A DNA stretch of 64,000 bases, taken from Melanocharis versteri. Its lineage: Eukaryota > Chordata > Aves > Passeriformes > Melanocharitidae. The position numbers and the translations under genes are program-made. The stretch lies in assembly GCA_013397845.1 (NCBI GenBank), contig VZTG01002322.1:107812-171811 (forward strand), read 5' to 3'. Within the stretch, counting starts at the first letter, position 1. Each line of letters begins with the position of its first letter. The notes under the pieces are model-generated. The model was not told where the DNA came from and ran no database searches. It saw nothing but the letters and a program-made list of their open reading frames with translations. This document shows positions 21,926-34,285 of the stretch, piece by piece.

Positions 21926-23034
21926 TTGGGAAGGAATTCTGCACGTTCATGCCTAAAACCTGCAGGGAATTCAAACTTTTCGGCAAAAATAGCCCCAAAA
22001 ATAACATGGGAAGTTGTGTGAGTGCTCTGACGGACAGAGCGTGCCCTGGCTCGGGCAGGGCTGGTTTTCCTGTGGCTCAGAGGTGGGGTGGGAGCATTTC
22101 TGACCTGGGAATTTCTTCATGCTTGAGGATGATTCCAGAGTTGTTTGTGCTGGTTTGTGTTAGGGCTTTTATCAGGGCAGGTTTTTTTTATTCTGCTGTT
22201 TTTAGAGGGGAATTTGTCTTCTTGACTTTCAAAGCACAGCACGACAATCTTACAAACATCACAAACTCATACTTACGAAAAAGAAAAGGCTAAGCATGAA
22301 AATATTTATATTAGTGACAGGTCAAAGTAACTATTTTTGGTGGGTTTTACCTGCGCAAATTTTTTAGCAACTTGTGAAGCCTTAGGAGAGATGTTCTTTA
22401 GAATCTTGATTAAAATCTCAGCTGGAATAAAATATTTAGCAAAAAGATGTTTGCCTACTCTTCAACTGCTCCTTAATTAATCATCTTTGTTAACTGGTTA
22501 GAAGACATCCTGCTTCATTTTTCCTTTTTGGCTTAGGATAATGTATGTAAATTAATTTGGGGTTGTATAATCCAGTCACAAAAAACCCCAAACAACCTTG
22601 CTGCCACTGATAGTGTGTTGTCAATAGTTTAAAAGGGAGCAGTGCTGGTCCTGGTGGTGGGGGGCAATGGCAGCAGTGTGGTGGCACTGAGGGGCCATAA
22701 ATTGTCCAATAAAACCAATAGGAACCCGAGGAGAGAGATTGATTGATTGATTGATTGGTATCTGTGACCCCAGGTATTGCCAAGGCAGCACAGCAAAGTT
22801 TCTGAGGTGTGTTTTGCCAGGGAGTTAAAATCACCAGGGGTGTAAGGAATGCAGTGGGGGGGACAATCTGTGTAATTTCTGTAATTATTTCTGGAGCAAT
22901 GCACGTGCCCGGTCACAGAACAGTTTTAGCTGTGCTGACGTAAGGTCTAGTTACCAGAATGACCCTGGGAAGAGGTGTGAATCTGCAGGGTTTGCACTGG
23001 AGTGGTGCTGCAGGGACCGAGGCACGGCCAGGCT
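21926..23034. other. intergenic, no gene seen
   Basis: Mostly AT-rich (22140-22560) with a GATT microsatellite at 22737-22756. No exon or transposon was recognised. Confidence 0.55.
22737..22756. repeat. (GATT)5 microsatellite
   Basis: Five perfect GATT units. Confidence 0.95.
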
Positions 23035-23240
23035 GGGATTTGGGCTGGGATTTGGGCTGGGATTTGGGCTGGGATTTGGGCTGCCTCGTTCCACCGCAGG
23101 GCCGGAGCCCAAGGTGCACCTGGTNGGATCTGGGCTGCGATTTGGGCTGCCATTTAGGCTGGGATTTGGGCTGGGATTTGAGCTGGGATTTGGGCTGCCT
23201 CGTTCCACCGCAGGGCCGGAGCCCAAGGTGCACCTGGTGG
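23030..23240. repeat. 12-bp minisatellite (GGGATTTGGGCT) nested in a 114-bp duplication
   Basis: Two blocks of GGGATTTGGGCT units are each followed by the same ~43-bp spacer (CTGCCTCGTTCCACCGCAGG...). The spacer starts at 23081 and 23195, 114 bp apart. One N at 23125 marks an unresolved base within the duplication, so copy number may be wrong. Confidence 0.95.
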
Positions 23241-23244
23241 GGCT

Positions 23245-23310
23245 GGGCTGACAGGTGGACCCGATGATCTTCGGGGTCTTTTCCAGCCTTACCCGTTCTG
23301 GGATTCTATC
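23245..23310 (+). mobile_element. CR1 LINE 3' tail
   Basis: GATGATCTTCGGGGTCTTTT, then TTCCAGCCTTACCCGTTCTG and GGGATTCTAT form the terminal ~65 bp of a CR1 element, abutting the minisatellite. Confidence 0.85.
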
Positions 23311-26300
23311 TCAGGGCTCAGAGGTGCCCACAAAACCTGCAGAGGTTGGGAGTAGGAAAACCAGGAAAGGATGAGGATGGAGCCCAACATTGTTTTAACA
23401 TCAAAACACTCGTGTGCACTTTGTTGTTGCTAGGGCCTCAAACCTCCTAATTTCTGAGGAGGTGTTTAATTTATTTTCCTTTTAAATTAAAGCTTTAGTA
23501 GGAATGACTCATGCAGCCCTGTTTACCACAAGGGTTTTGCTCCTGGGCCGTGTTTCTGTGGATGTTTCAGCCGTTACCGGCGGTGAGGGGGATGCTGGTA
23601 CTGCTTTTTAGGGGCAAGATGCTGGTAAGGGAGCCTGAGAAAAGCAATTGATTTCGGGTTTGCAAACCACAGAAAGAAGTCTCACACATTGCTGCAACTG
23701 ATAGCGTGTGCAGCAGCAGGATGAGCCCCAGAGGCTGGAGGAGTGGGGCTGGAGATGCAGCGATACGTCGTGAATGCGTGCAGCCGCGCTGCTGGCTGCC
23801 AGATCTGAGTCGCAATTTCTTTCCCCCTGATTTCTTGACTCTGCAGAAACATTAAACACAGCTCAAGGATGTGGCAACCCCCCTGATCTTCCTGTTGGGG
23901 GTGTCCCCGTGCTCCAGCAGGGAGGGCTGGCTCTGTGCAGATGCAGACAGCTGTGTGCGTGCCGTGCCCCCGGCCCGGCGCTGCGAGCCAGGGCAGGGAC
24001 AGCAGGAGGAACAAATATTCACGTTTCTGGGGCAGTGCCAAAACTAGAGGTTGATAATTTAATCTGCCGGCTCACAGCTTGAGAGTCTACACAAACATCC
24101 CCCTTCTTTCCACACAGGATGGATCGCGCTGCCATGGGTGCTGGGAAAGCCCAGGGAATAAATAGGCTCCCTGCAGTTATTAAATGTGATGGTTGGCATT
24201 CAAACCCAGGTCAAATATCTCATTCCTCAGCCTCAGCATCGCAATATCTCCAGTTATTCCTGATTTATGCAGCTGTCATAAACACTCCTGCCCAGGGAAA
24301 CGTGCAGAAGTCACACTGAGACCTTTGGGGAAAGCCACAGATAATTCTTCAAGCGGGAGCTTTCTGATGGAACACCAGATCCCCTTATGTGCCTCCTCCG
24401 GGACCATTTGTCATCTGACACGGAAACTGCCGTGGTGCTGCCACCTGTGCCGGTGTCCGGGCCAGTGCTGTGCAGCTGTTAGCAGGGGTGACACCCCAGT
24501 GTCCCCAGCGTCCCCTGCCTGCTGTGCTGCGTGCCTGGGGACACCTGAGCTGCAGGGCCACGGGCCCGGTGGGGAAAGGGCTCTTTTCACCCCAAGCACA
24601 GCAGGACAGAGCCGCACCTTCCAGCAGCAGCCAGGGAGGCAGGAGGTGCCTGCAGGGCTGTGCCCGGGGCCGAGCTCCATCCCCGTGTCCTCTGCTGGAA
24701 TCAGAGCTTGGATGAGCAAACGGAGATTTCCAGGCACGGGCTCTTTCCTGCCTTAAAGCAGGGTATAAAATCTGGTGCTGCTTTTGTGCATTCAGGGCTG
24801 CCTGCCTGCCTGCCCTTACATGGGTTTCTTTACAATTTCTGGTCACGCAAGGAGCTGCATCATTTACAGGCAGGATTCGCAGGAATGCGGCTCTGCCGCT
24901 GCCGAGCAGCTGGAGGACACCCTTAAATAAACCAGAATCCTCCCCACAAGCTGTTTCATGTTATCATGACGGCTGGGAGATAGAGAGAAACCCTCTCTGA
25001 CCTCTGAGACCTTGCTGGCAAGCAATGACAGGTCCCTGCTGGGCCTGGACCCAGGTTCTTTTAATATCCCTGAAACTTCAGGAGCATCCCTCCCTCCTCG
25101 TGCACGTGCCCAAGCACAAAGGGAATTCAGTCTTCCCTCAGGGCTCCATCTCCAGGGTCTGACTTTCGTGTTCTCCTCATAGACGGTTCCTGCAGCCTTC
25201 CTGCAGAAGGCAGAGTGCTCTGACCCCCAAACTGCTCCCAAATTCACCCCAAACCCATGACCCAGACCTGCGTGCGGCTGGCAAAGCTGCGGAGCTGTGA
25301 TGCAGCAGGACACGATTCCCAGCCGCGCGTGCCGTGCTGGGATTCCTCCTCGGGAGGGCTGGGAGGGTTGGACAGGGCTGTTCTGTGCTGTTCTGTGCTG
25401 CAGCTCGGGGGCCTCCAGGTGCTCCTAACCAGGAAAGGGCCTTTTCCATGGCTCAGGGGAACGACCTGCGCTAGTCCTAGGCCAGGCCTGTTTTGGGGCA
25501 GCTCTGGCTGGTTGGTGGCCCAAGAATTGCCCATCACCTCAGGTTCCTTCAGCCCCAGCCTGTGCAAACCAGGGGGAGATGATGGAGTACGCTGAGAATA
25601 ACAGCTGGGGAGGTTTTGGGTGCTCCAGCCCCAACGTGCCCCCCTGATGCCTCACTGCTGGCTCTCGTGCTGCACTTGCAGGGAACAAAGGCATTTCCTC
25701 TGCAGCCTGGGCAGGACACAGAGCACAGTGCCTGGCATCTCTTCATCTGCTCAGAGCTACCTTAAGGTGATTTTTTAGAGGTAGTTTGGGATTTTATTTC
25801 CCTTTTCAGGGCCCCCAAACTGGACGTGCCTAACCTCATATTCCGGGTATTGAACATTTAAAGGGTGCACAAAGACATTTTCCAGGGGCAGAATGAGAGG
25901 AGGCATTAACAAATCTATCACCTAACGTCCTCCAAACTGCATTAGACTGCGGAAGCAGCTCTGCATGGGTCCAGCTCTCAGTTCTGCTCTTGACAGGAGG
26001 CAATGAAGAAATCACTGAGCTCCAGGTGGAGACTGAGGAAGGGGAATGTTCTGCTGTAAGAGTTGGGAGTTAAAGATAAGCAAAACAAACTTCAAAATTA
26101 AGGTATCCAGCAGAATTAAGGCACAAGCAGGGTGAAAAAAGGCTCCCACTCCAACAGCATGTGCAGTTTTGGGACTGATTTGACTAAATTGAGTTGAACA
26201 GGCTCTTTCAGACTCGGTAATTCAACACAGGCTGCTGCTGGTGCTTGGTAAAAGTCCTGCCCAGAGCTTGGTAGGATGAGGGTGCAGGGAAGGGTGTGGG

Positions 26301-27684
26301 GCGAATCACTCAGTATTTCGCACGGGGATAACCGAAAGACGAGCAGGGCTGGGAGCAGCGTGGGCCTGGATGGGGCAGCAGCTCCCTGTGCCAGAGCCAG
26401 CTCCCGGCTGGGGCCCCTGCGCTGCCCCTGGCACGGGCTGGGCACGGGCACCAGCGGGGTTTGCCCTGTGCTGCAGGCTCACAGCGCTCCGGACACGGGC
26501 CAGCGTCCCCAGCTTTCCTTCCTGCAGCGTTTCTGCTCCCAGAGAGCCGATGGCTCTCCTCGTGCCTGATCCTCGCCAAATTCAGTCAGGGACGGACATC
26601 GAGTGTTTTGCTGCTCGCAAACCCTGTCACACACCTCTCCTTTTAGCTTTGCAGGGCTTTTGATGAAGTGTAATAGCAAAGTCCAAGCTTTTTGGAGAAG
26701 GTTTTGAGGTGCTGCTGCCAGCGCAGAGCGCGGTGTTCGCAGTGTGTGAGCTCAGCAATGCTGGGGTTGCATCTCAGAGGAGCTGCCCCAACAGTGGGGC
26801 CAGGGGAGCTCTGTTCCCCCTCAGGACCACGGCTGGAGCTGGGCAGGGCAGGCTCGGGCTGGAGACCAGGGCAAGGCTCTTCCCCAGAGGGTGCTGGCAC
26901 TGCCCAGGCTCCCCAGGGCACGGCACGGCCCCGAGGCTGCCGTTCGGACCCCGCTGCCAGGGATGCCCAGGCCGGGGCTGTGGGGCTCTGGGCAGAGCAG
27001 GGGTCACTCTGGATGACCCTGTGGGTCCCTCGCAGCCCCTGTGGTCCCCGAGCCCCACGGCTGAGCAGGGGCTCAGCCTGGGGGGCTGTGACAGCCCCGC
27101 AGCTGCCATGGCCCCGCTGTGGTTTGGCCGCTGCTGGGCTGTCTAGACAAGCCTTGGAGAGGGCCACGTTCTGGTTCCTATTTGATTATGAGACAGGCTT
27201 TTTCATCTCTAATGTAAACATGCCCAAATAACATAACTCTGCTGTGGCATTTCTTGTACAAAAGCCCCTTTTTTGGAAGGAGCGATTCGATTCATGCATT
27301 TCCATTCCCCACTACGGATATAATTTCATCTTTCCCATTTAGGCATTAGGTTTCCCGAAAAAAAAAAAAGGGTGAGGTGAAAATGCTGAGCCCCTCAGAA
27401 AGTGCTGGTACTTAGCAAAGAGCTGCAGCTGTGCAAATAGGAGGCTCTGCCTGGAACAAGTGGACTGGAATCCAGCCGGTGCCACCGCTGCCGCCCCACA
27501 CACGCGGCGCCGGGCTCTGCCCGCCTGCAGCAGCCGGGACAGTGCCACCCGCAGCACCCTGCAGGAGGGAGGGGTGGCTCTGAGCAGAGCCAGGACACGC
27601 AGGGATTGCCCCGGGATGGGAGCAGCATCCCCTGTGCTGAGCAGAGAGCGCTGCCCCGCAGCCAAGGCTCGGCCCACGGCCGGG
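23311..27684. other. intergenic, 4.4 kb, no gene seen
   Basis: Single-copy sequence. AT-rich parts are at 23400-23520, 24130-24330, 25760-26250 and 27180-27420; GC-rich parts are at 24420-24720 and 26350-27150. The GC-rich parts hold overlapping open frames on both strands with low-complexity translations, which are not called. An A12 run lies at 27359-27370. Confidence 0.55.
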
Positions 27685-27858
27685 CACAGGGTGCCCCAGG
27701 AGCTGGGACCATCCCTGCATCCCTGGCAGTGTCCAAGGCCACGCTGGACACGGCTTGGGGCACCCTGGGGTGCTGGAAGCCTTCCCTGCCCACGGCAGGG
27801 GTGGAAGCGGAGGATTTTTACGGTCTTTTCCGACCCAAACCATTCCATGGCTCCGTGA
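27685..27858 (+). mobile_element. CR1 LINE 3' fragment
   Basis: Contains ATCCCTGGCAGTGTCCAAGG, GGGCACCCTGGGGTGCTGGA and CCCTGCCCACGGCAGGGGTG, ending ACCCAAACCATTCCATGG plus a short tail. Confidence 0.88.
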
Positions 27859-28806
27859 AACAGGACGGGCGAGCAGCACGTCGGCTCAGGGCCCTGCAGG
27901 CCCTCGGACAGGCTGTGAGTGCCCCCGGGCTGGCAGCCAGGCCAGGGTCAGAGCCCTGGGCAAACCCAGCAGCTCCTCTCCACAGAGGGTTCGGAATGGG
28001 GTAACTGGGCTGCAATCACGGGAGCTCAAGGAGTGAGAGATTCCATTTGGAAATGGGCTCTTTGCCAAGCATTCCGGCCTGGGGGAAATCTGCTCCCTGC
28101 AGCTTTCCCGAAGACTTTCTCTGCTCTTCTGTTGCCCATCCTGCTCTTGTTTATGAAATTTGAATGGTGTTGAATTTCATGTGATATTGAATAGTTCTGA
28201 GCGTGTCTTGGCCCTAAGTGAACATATGGTAAGAGCCAAGATCAGTCAAGGAAAACACAGGAATTCTCTTTTGTTGGGAGGGAACAACCCTCACCTTGCT
28301 GTTTCTGAGGCTCCAGACTCTGCCAGCCCTGTCCAGCACGATCCTGTCTCTAGATGGGATCAGCTGTGCAGCCATCACACACTTCATGACTTTCCCTTTG
28401 TTTATCCCATCTAGAACACAAAAAGAATTCTGCGAGACAGCTGTAAATCCAAACATAAAGACTTTTGTTGAGCAAGAAAAAGAAATTAAGGTTATGAAAG
28501 ATCAGAATTAAAATTTTAAAAGGTCTGTGGTATCACTGCAGGACAAGGAGCTGTTTGTCAGCTCCCTCACAACTCAGAAATTGGTTTGAGGATTGAAATG
28601 CAGCACAACAGCAAAACTGCTGCAGGTGCTTTTCATAAAAGCAGCATTTAGTTATGAAGTTATTGGCTCTTATCTGAAAGGGCTTTTACAATATTTGTTA
28701 CCCACTCCTACCTGTAACAGTGCTGTCATTAAGTGTGTCTAAATATTTTTCCATTAGATTATGCATGTTCATGTCAACAAACCCCAGAAATTAAAATTAT
28801 TCATTG
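27859..28806. other. intergenic, no gene seen
   Basis: GC-rich to 28000, then AT-rich single-copy sequence (28130-28800). The 28400-28740 part is especially A/T-rich without repeat signatures. Confidence 0.55.
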
Positions 28807-28970
28807 CACAGAATCCCAGCCTGGTTTGGGTTGGAAGGGAGCTCAGAGCCCACCCAGTGCCACCCCTGCCATGGCAGGGATACCTCCCACTGCCCCAGGC
28901 TGCTCCCAGCCCCATCCAGCCTGGCCTTGGGCACTGCCAGGGATCCAGGGGCAGCCACAGCTGCTCTGCC
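28807..28970 (-). mobile_element. CR1 LINE 3' fragment
   Basis: The plus strand begins CACAGAATCCCAGCCTGGTT, then TTGGAAGGGAGCTCAGAGCC, CCACTGCCCCAGGCTGCTCC and GGATCCAGGGGCAGCCACAG, a well preserved inverse CR1 3' end. Confidence 0.92.
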
Positions 28971-29022
28971 AAGTTCAGTTTATCTATTCCTGACCACTCA
29001 CAAGAAAGGATTTAAAGTAATA

Positions 29023-29052
29023 ATGATGATGATGATGATGATGATGATGATG
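29023..29052. repeat. (ATG)10 microsatellite
   Basis: Ten perfect ATG/GAT units; gives a poly-Met or poly-Asp shadow peptide. Confidence 0.95.
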
Positions 29053-29159
29053 CAAAGCATTTCTCATCAGCAAGGCAGGAAATGGAGTCCTGTTCTGTCA
29101 ACAGCAGCAATGCTCCGTGTGAGGAAACAACTCCCCAAGTGCCCTTGGGGTCTGAGTTT

Positions 29160-29480
29160 AATCCCTGTATTTGTAGCAGCTTTAATAAGGAGATTTATAT
29201 TGGACACCAAATGTTAAAATTACCTAAACTTGAAAGGCCTGCCTATGAAATGAGTCGGAATAGATTCTCCGTGGAAGTTACTGCAGTGCCAATAAGGATT
29301 AATTAAAACTCAAATGTTCTTCATTGTGTGTTAATTGAGGAATTGTTATTCAGTCAACCTTCTTGATTTTTCTCTGTGTTAAATGATCATGGCAGTATTT
29401 CACCTAGTCTCACTGTTTGTTTAACCAATTAATTAAGGGAGGGGATATTCTGCATTTATTAGTATTTTAATTGGAGAATT
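29160..29480. promoter_or_regulatory. candidate conserved noncoding block
   Basis: AT-rich single-copy sequence with repeated homeodomain-type cores (AATTAATTAAAA near 29300, TTAATTGAGG near 29330, CAATTAATTAAGG near 29425). No transposon phrases and no coding signal. Function is inferred only from base composition and motif density. Confidence 0.3.
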
Positions 29481-30004
29481 TTATTCCCGGTGGCCTAAAC
29501 ATCTACATATGTTCAGGTTTGGTGTTTAGCTTTTTTATCTTTTAAATGACCAATGTTCCTGGTTGTACACACGACAGACTGGAGGAAAAAAGCTTTCAAG
29601 TGCTCTGCACGATTGAACTTCATTAGAGCTGGAAAACCAGGGGCCAGGTTTCCATCTCAGCTGTGCTCATGCCAGACAAAGCGATTCCCCACTAAATAAT
29701 GGATTTGCTTTGAGCTGGTTCTGGTATCAAGGTGGGAGTTTGGCCTCTGTCACTTTAATAATCAGAGTGCACATTGTGTAATGGTGTTTAACAGTTCAAA
29801 GCGTTTTATTTAATGATTATTAATTTATAAAAGGTTACTTTTTAGTGTATTCACAGTTTAGTTGGGGCCACAAAATTCAAAGCTCCACAGAGAGCCCTCT
29901 TGTCGGCAAAATGTGAGAGCATCCTCACGTCAGAAGGACAAAATCCCAGATTGGGGCGGGTTTTTCCTGCGTGACCCCACTCTGGGTGACATCAGCGTTG
30001 CCCC

Positions 30005-30150
30005 AGCCCAGCAGTGTCCCAGGCCAGGCTGGATGGGGCTGGGAGCAGCCTGGGGCAGTGGGAGGTGTCCCTGCCCTGGCACGGGGGGACACTGCATGGG
30101 CTTTGAGCTCCCTTCCAGCCCAAACCATCCTGGGATCCCATGATGTTATT
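30005..30150 (+). mobile_element. CR1 LINE 3' fragment
   Basis: Contains CAGTGTCCCAGGCCAGGCTG, GGAGGTGTCCCTGCCCTGGC and GGGCTTTGAGCTCCCTTCCA, ending ATCCTGGGATCCCATGAT, then an A-run. Confidence 0.92.
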
Positions 30151-33100
30151 AAAAAAAAATATCCCAACTTGTGGGGTCCTGCAAAACCACAGATATTTGC
30201 CAACCTGAAACGAACCCAAGTACTTCGATATTGTTCTCTGCTCCCCTTCCCTACCCTCTGCTGGGAAGCAGAAGGCAGCAAACACCAGCCCAGGTTTCGT
30301 GCTGACACTCCTTATCCTGTGCTCATTTTTCAATTTCCATCTGCGCTCACCCTACAAATACATTTTTCCTCCTGGCTTCACCGAGCTTTTTTATTTCATT
30401 GGGGAGATCAAGGTAGAGATATTCCAAATAAAGGGAGACCTTATCTTGCACAGAATAATATGAAAAACATAAAAGCATGTCCAGTATCTCTGTTTCTCCA
30501 CGCTAATGCTGAGTGATTTATAGCCACAGCTCTTATTTCCCTGACATGTAAAGTGGCTTTAGATTAAAAATTTGGCTAAGTAAATGTATTTTTTCTGAAA
30601 AATTAAAGATTAATGTAAATTTTTTTGAAGCCCATGTTCCAATCGTAGTCCTGATTTAACAATTAGGATGCGGTTCCAGTAGAAAATATGAACCAGCCCC
30701 TCAGCCAGGGAAGCCCTGAGGTGAGTGCTCAGCTCCCACTGGTTTTACTGCCTTGGGAATATTGGGTTGAAGCCAGGACACTGTGATAAACATGGGAAGT
30801 CAGAGTGGCAGGCGCTGCCCTGGTGGCATTCCCAGGTGAGCTGATGTCACTGGCACTGGAATTTCCCACTCACTCAGCAGAGGGGTCAGGGCAGCCTTTT
30901 CCAGCCGTGGCGTTTGTTTTTCATGCCCTTGGCTGATGATTCCTCAGTGCCTGCCCACCCGCTCCGCACTGGCATTAATGTTCTGCAAACAGCCCCAGGG
31001 TGATGCAGGGAACACCCAGCGAAGGAGAAGGGCTCGTGCCAGGCAGGGGAACCACGGGGTCAGAAAAGACCTGGTGACAGAAGATTAAGCAAAGGAAGAG
31101 CAGAGAACAATGCATGACAAGATCTGGGAGGACTTTGCTCTGCTCTTTGTTCGTGGCACCATGGGGAGTCTCGAGGGCCCGAGCTGACCCTGGTTGTGAC
31201 TGAGTCCTGGCAAATGACCAGAACCAAACATCAGGGTGAATCGTAATTCGAGCTTTTGAAAGAAAAAAAAAAAAACCAAAAAAAAATCCCGTTTTATCCT
31301 TCTCCCAGTGCCCATCCATCCTTGGGGACCATTCTCACTGCCTGGGTAATGGCTTTCCCTAAAAAGCCCTCTTCCATGGAAACACTGCCAAAACAAGGAC
31401 AAGTTTTGGGTCCATCAACCTTGACGATGTCCTCTGACATTATTAGCTGAATTCCTCAGCTATTAATGACAGCAAGATATATAGGATAGACTCTGGTTAG
31501 CACTGGGGAAGACTTTCAATTCACTCCCAGCTCTATTTATTCATTTAGGCTAAATGGAGTTATTAAAGGTCATGACTTCATTTCCAAAGTATCAGGTGAA
31601 AATACTTCCCAATTTGACAAATAGAGGACACCACTCGCAATACAAATTAAGCACTATCTTCAATAACTTCTTTGATTTTAAAAGATATTTTCTCAAAGAA
31701 GTTTTACTTTTACGAACTCAATCTAGGTGGGGCCTGGAGAAGTGAATTATGGTGCTCAGTGCTCAAAGGAGAGGACTTGATGCCAATAATGAATTCAGGG
31801 ACTTTGGGTTTTCAGGGAATGGCAACAAGATTTCCTCAGCACTGACTGACACGGAAAACCTGGAACATGATAACCCCCGTGTGCAGAGGGCTTTCACGAG
31901 AGAGGTTGTGATTTCATTCTATGAGCTGAGATTTACCTGTGAAACACCACTGAGTCACTGAGGAAAAATCCCCTGTGCCCTTCAGCTCCCTAAGGAGCTT
32001 CTGCAGTCGATGCCTTTCTCCTGTGAATGTCCCTCCCGAGTGCTTCTGGTAAGGGCACTGCAGCACAAATTACAGACACTGCGATGGGAAAGTTTGATTC
32101 AACCTTTTTCCCCAGCAGGAACCTGGGAAGCCATCTGCAGCACCGACTTCTGCCAGAGCAGGGGTCACCTTTCCCTGGCCTGTACCGAGCTCCCAGCGCC
32201 CGGATCCCTACACCCGGCCAGCGTGGTGGGCTGCCCTGGTGGAGACTCCAGCCTGCCCTCCGTGGAACGGAGCTTCCCGGCTGGATTTGGCTGCCGGCCT
32301 TCTCCAGGAGCCCCCCAAAAAGAGACGGAGCAGGAACAGGGGTTGATGTGTTGACCTTGCCAGGAGAGACCTGGGGCTGATCCTCACAGGTGGGAATAAA
32401 GCCCCAGGAGGAGCTGGATACTGGAACGGCTGCAGGAGGCTCCTGGCAGCACTGAGCTCACGGCACGCGGGATTTCACGGGGCCCCTGAGGGATGACAGA
32501 CGGTGTGTCTCCAGCTGTAACCAGACATTCAGGTAGGATTGATCTTAGCCCTACTTTCTGTGCTGAAAAGTGGGTGATAAGGATAGAAAATGTTCCTGAG
32601 TGGCAGCTGGGTGAGGGTCACTCCTCACAGGCACCTTGGAGCGCTGGCTGAGCAGCCCAGGTCGGGAGAAACAGCATTCCAAGGTGCTGCACTGCCCACA
32701 GGCTCCCGAGGGATAACCTGGATAATATCCCTGATAACCTGGATAATATCCCTGCTAACCTGACACAGCACAGCCAGCAGCATCCTCCCTTCATTGCCTG
32801 TGAAAATTCAAAATGTTCCCTGAATAATTTTGCTCAGCTTGTATGAGAAAACTTCGGGTTCCCCAAAGGGAATGCGGAAGAATTCTGGTTTATCTTCAGT
32901 TCCTGCCCCGCTCAGGCAGGGGTAGAGGGTGGTGCAGGCGGGACTGCAGGGTTCCCACCCAAAGGCAGCTCCTTCTGGGAGCACAGGAGCTCACCCACTG
33001 CTCTCGGAGCTGCAAAGCAAATGTTTCTGTGAAAAACTGCTCTGAGAACATCCAGGCACGTGGGCAAAGCCAGATGCTGTGTGTGCTGCGTCAGATTGGA

Positions 33101-33959
33101 TGAAAGGGTGCTTTAGACAGAAAATAGGTCTGTGTGAGATGAGCAGAATGCCAAAATAACACAAAGGCCCCTTTGTGAGCCTTTATCCAGCACTCTGGGG
33201 CTCTGAGCACCTTCATTTTGTTGGAGCTGTGTGTTTAGCTCTCCAAACACTGTGATACAGAAACCAAGCTGTAATCAATCAGATCATCTTTCTGTAGCTG
33301 CTATTCCCCATGTGGAATCCTTACTGTTATTGAAGCAAGGAATTGATTTGGGAAGGGGGCTGAGGTCTTGGAACGTGTCTGGGCACGACAATGGCAAACA
33401 AAACCTCGTTCCTGCAGGGTGCAGTCCCAGGATGTTATAAATGGCATGAGATGGTGTAAATATGAATGGATTACAAGTCCTGGTCAGAGCTGGTGGCCCA
33501 GAGCAGGCCAGCCCAGCTGCAGAGGCTGGGCCATGCCACAGATCTGCTCTCTGTTTGTTTGCTGTGTGCCTTGGCCGAGGGGCCCGGCGGGTTTCCCTCG
33601 CTGTGTTTCTAGAGAAAACCCCAAAAGTTCGGGCTAAACTTGGCATTTTGAGGTTTATTGTTCTGTGTGAGACTTTGAGGAGTAATTATTGCAAAGGCAG
33701 TGGTGGCATTAATCCACCCAATGCTCCGAGGTCAAAATGCTTCATCAGATTAAGGGATTACAAGATTTCCAGAAGATTGGTTAAGGTCATGTCAAAGTTG
33801 TAGTGATTAGATTTCATTTCAGTGATTGCTAAAATGAACCAACAGGTGCTTGTGCTCCTGCACAGGGCAGCACCCGACCAGGGGCTGTGAAACTGCACAA
33901 AACCCACCTTGGAGGGTTTCCTCTGTCCTGCAGAGCCGTGGGAGGCAGAGAGGCAGCCA
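30151..33959. other. intergenic, 3.8 kb, no gene seen
   Basis: Single-copy sequence. AT-rich blocks at 30430-30660, 31480-31760 and 33590-33840 resemble conserved noncoding DNA. A-runs lie at 31261-31287. GC-rich 32100-32340 holds overlapping short open frames on one strand only. No exon was recognised. Confidence 0.5.
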
Positions 33960-34285
33960 GGGACAGTGTGACATGCTGTGCTGGCACAGGGGTCACACCA
34001 GGGACAGTGTGGCACGCTGTGCTGCTGGCAGAGAGGTCACAGGCAGGGACAGTGTGGCATGCTGTGCTGCTGGCAGAGAGGTCACAGGCAGGGACAGTGT
34101 GGCACACTGTGCTGCTGGCACAGGGGTCACAGCCAGGGACAGTGTGGCACGCTGTGCTGCTGGCACAGGGGTCACAGCCAGGGACAGTGTGGCACGCTGT
34201 GCTGCTGGCAGTCAGGGGTCACAGCCAGGGACAGTGTGGCATGCTGTGCTGCTGGCAGTGTGGCACGCTGTGCTGGCAGTGACGG
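33960..34285. repeat. 45-bp minisatellite
   Basis: The phrase GGTCACAGSCAGGGACAGTG recurs at 34035, 34080, 34125 and 34170 (45-bp steps), with irregular units on both sides, about seven in all. Since 45 is divisible by 3, a 135- to 211-codon repetitive open frame results; it is not called as a gene. Confidence 0.95.

Noticed and set aside
33960..34285. Possible CRISPR-like direct repeats
   Set aside because: Units are contiguous with no unique spacers; the genome is avian, so this is a minisatellite.
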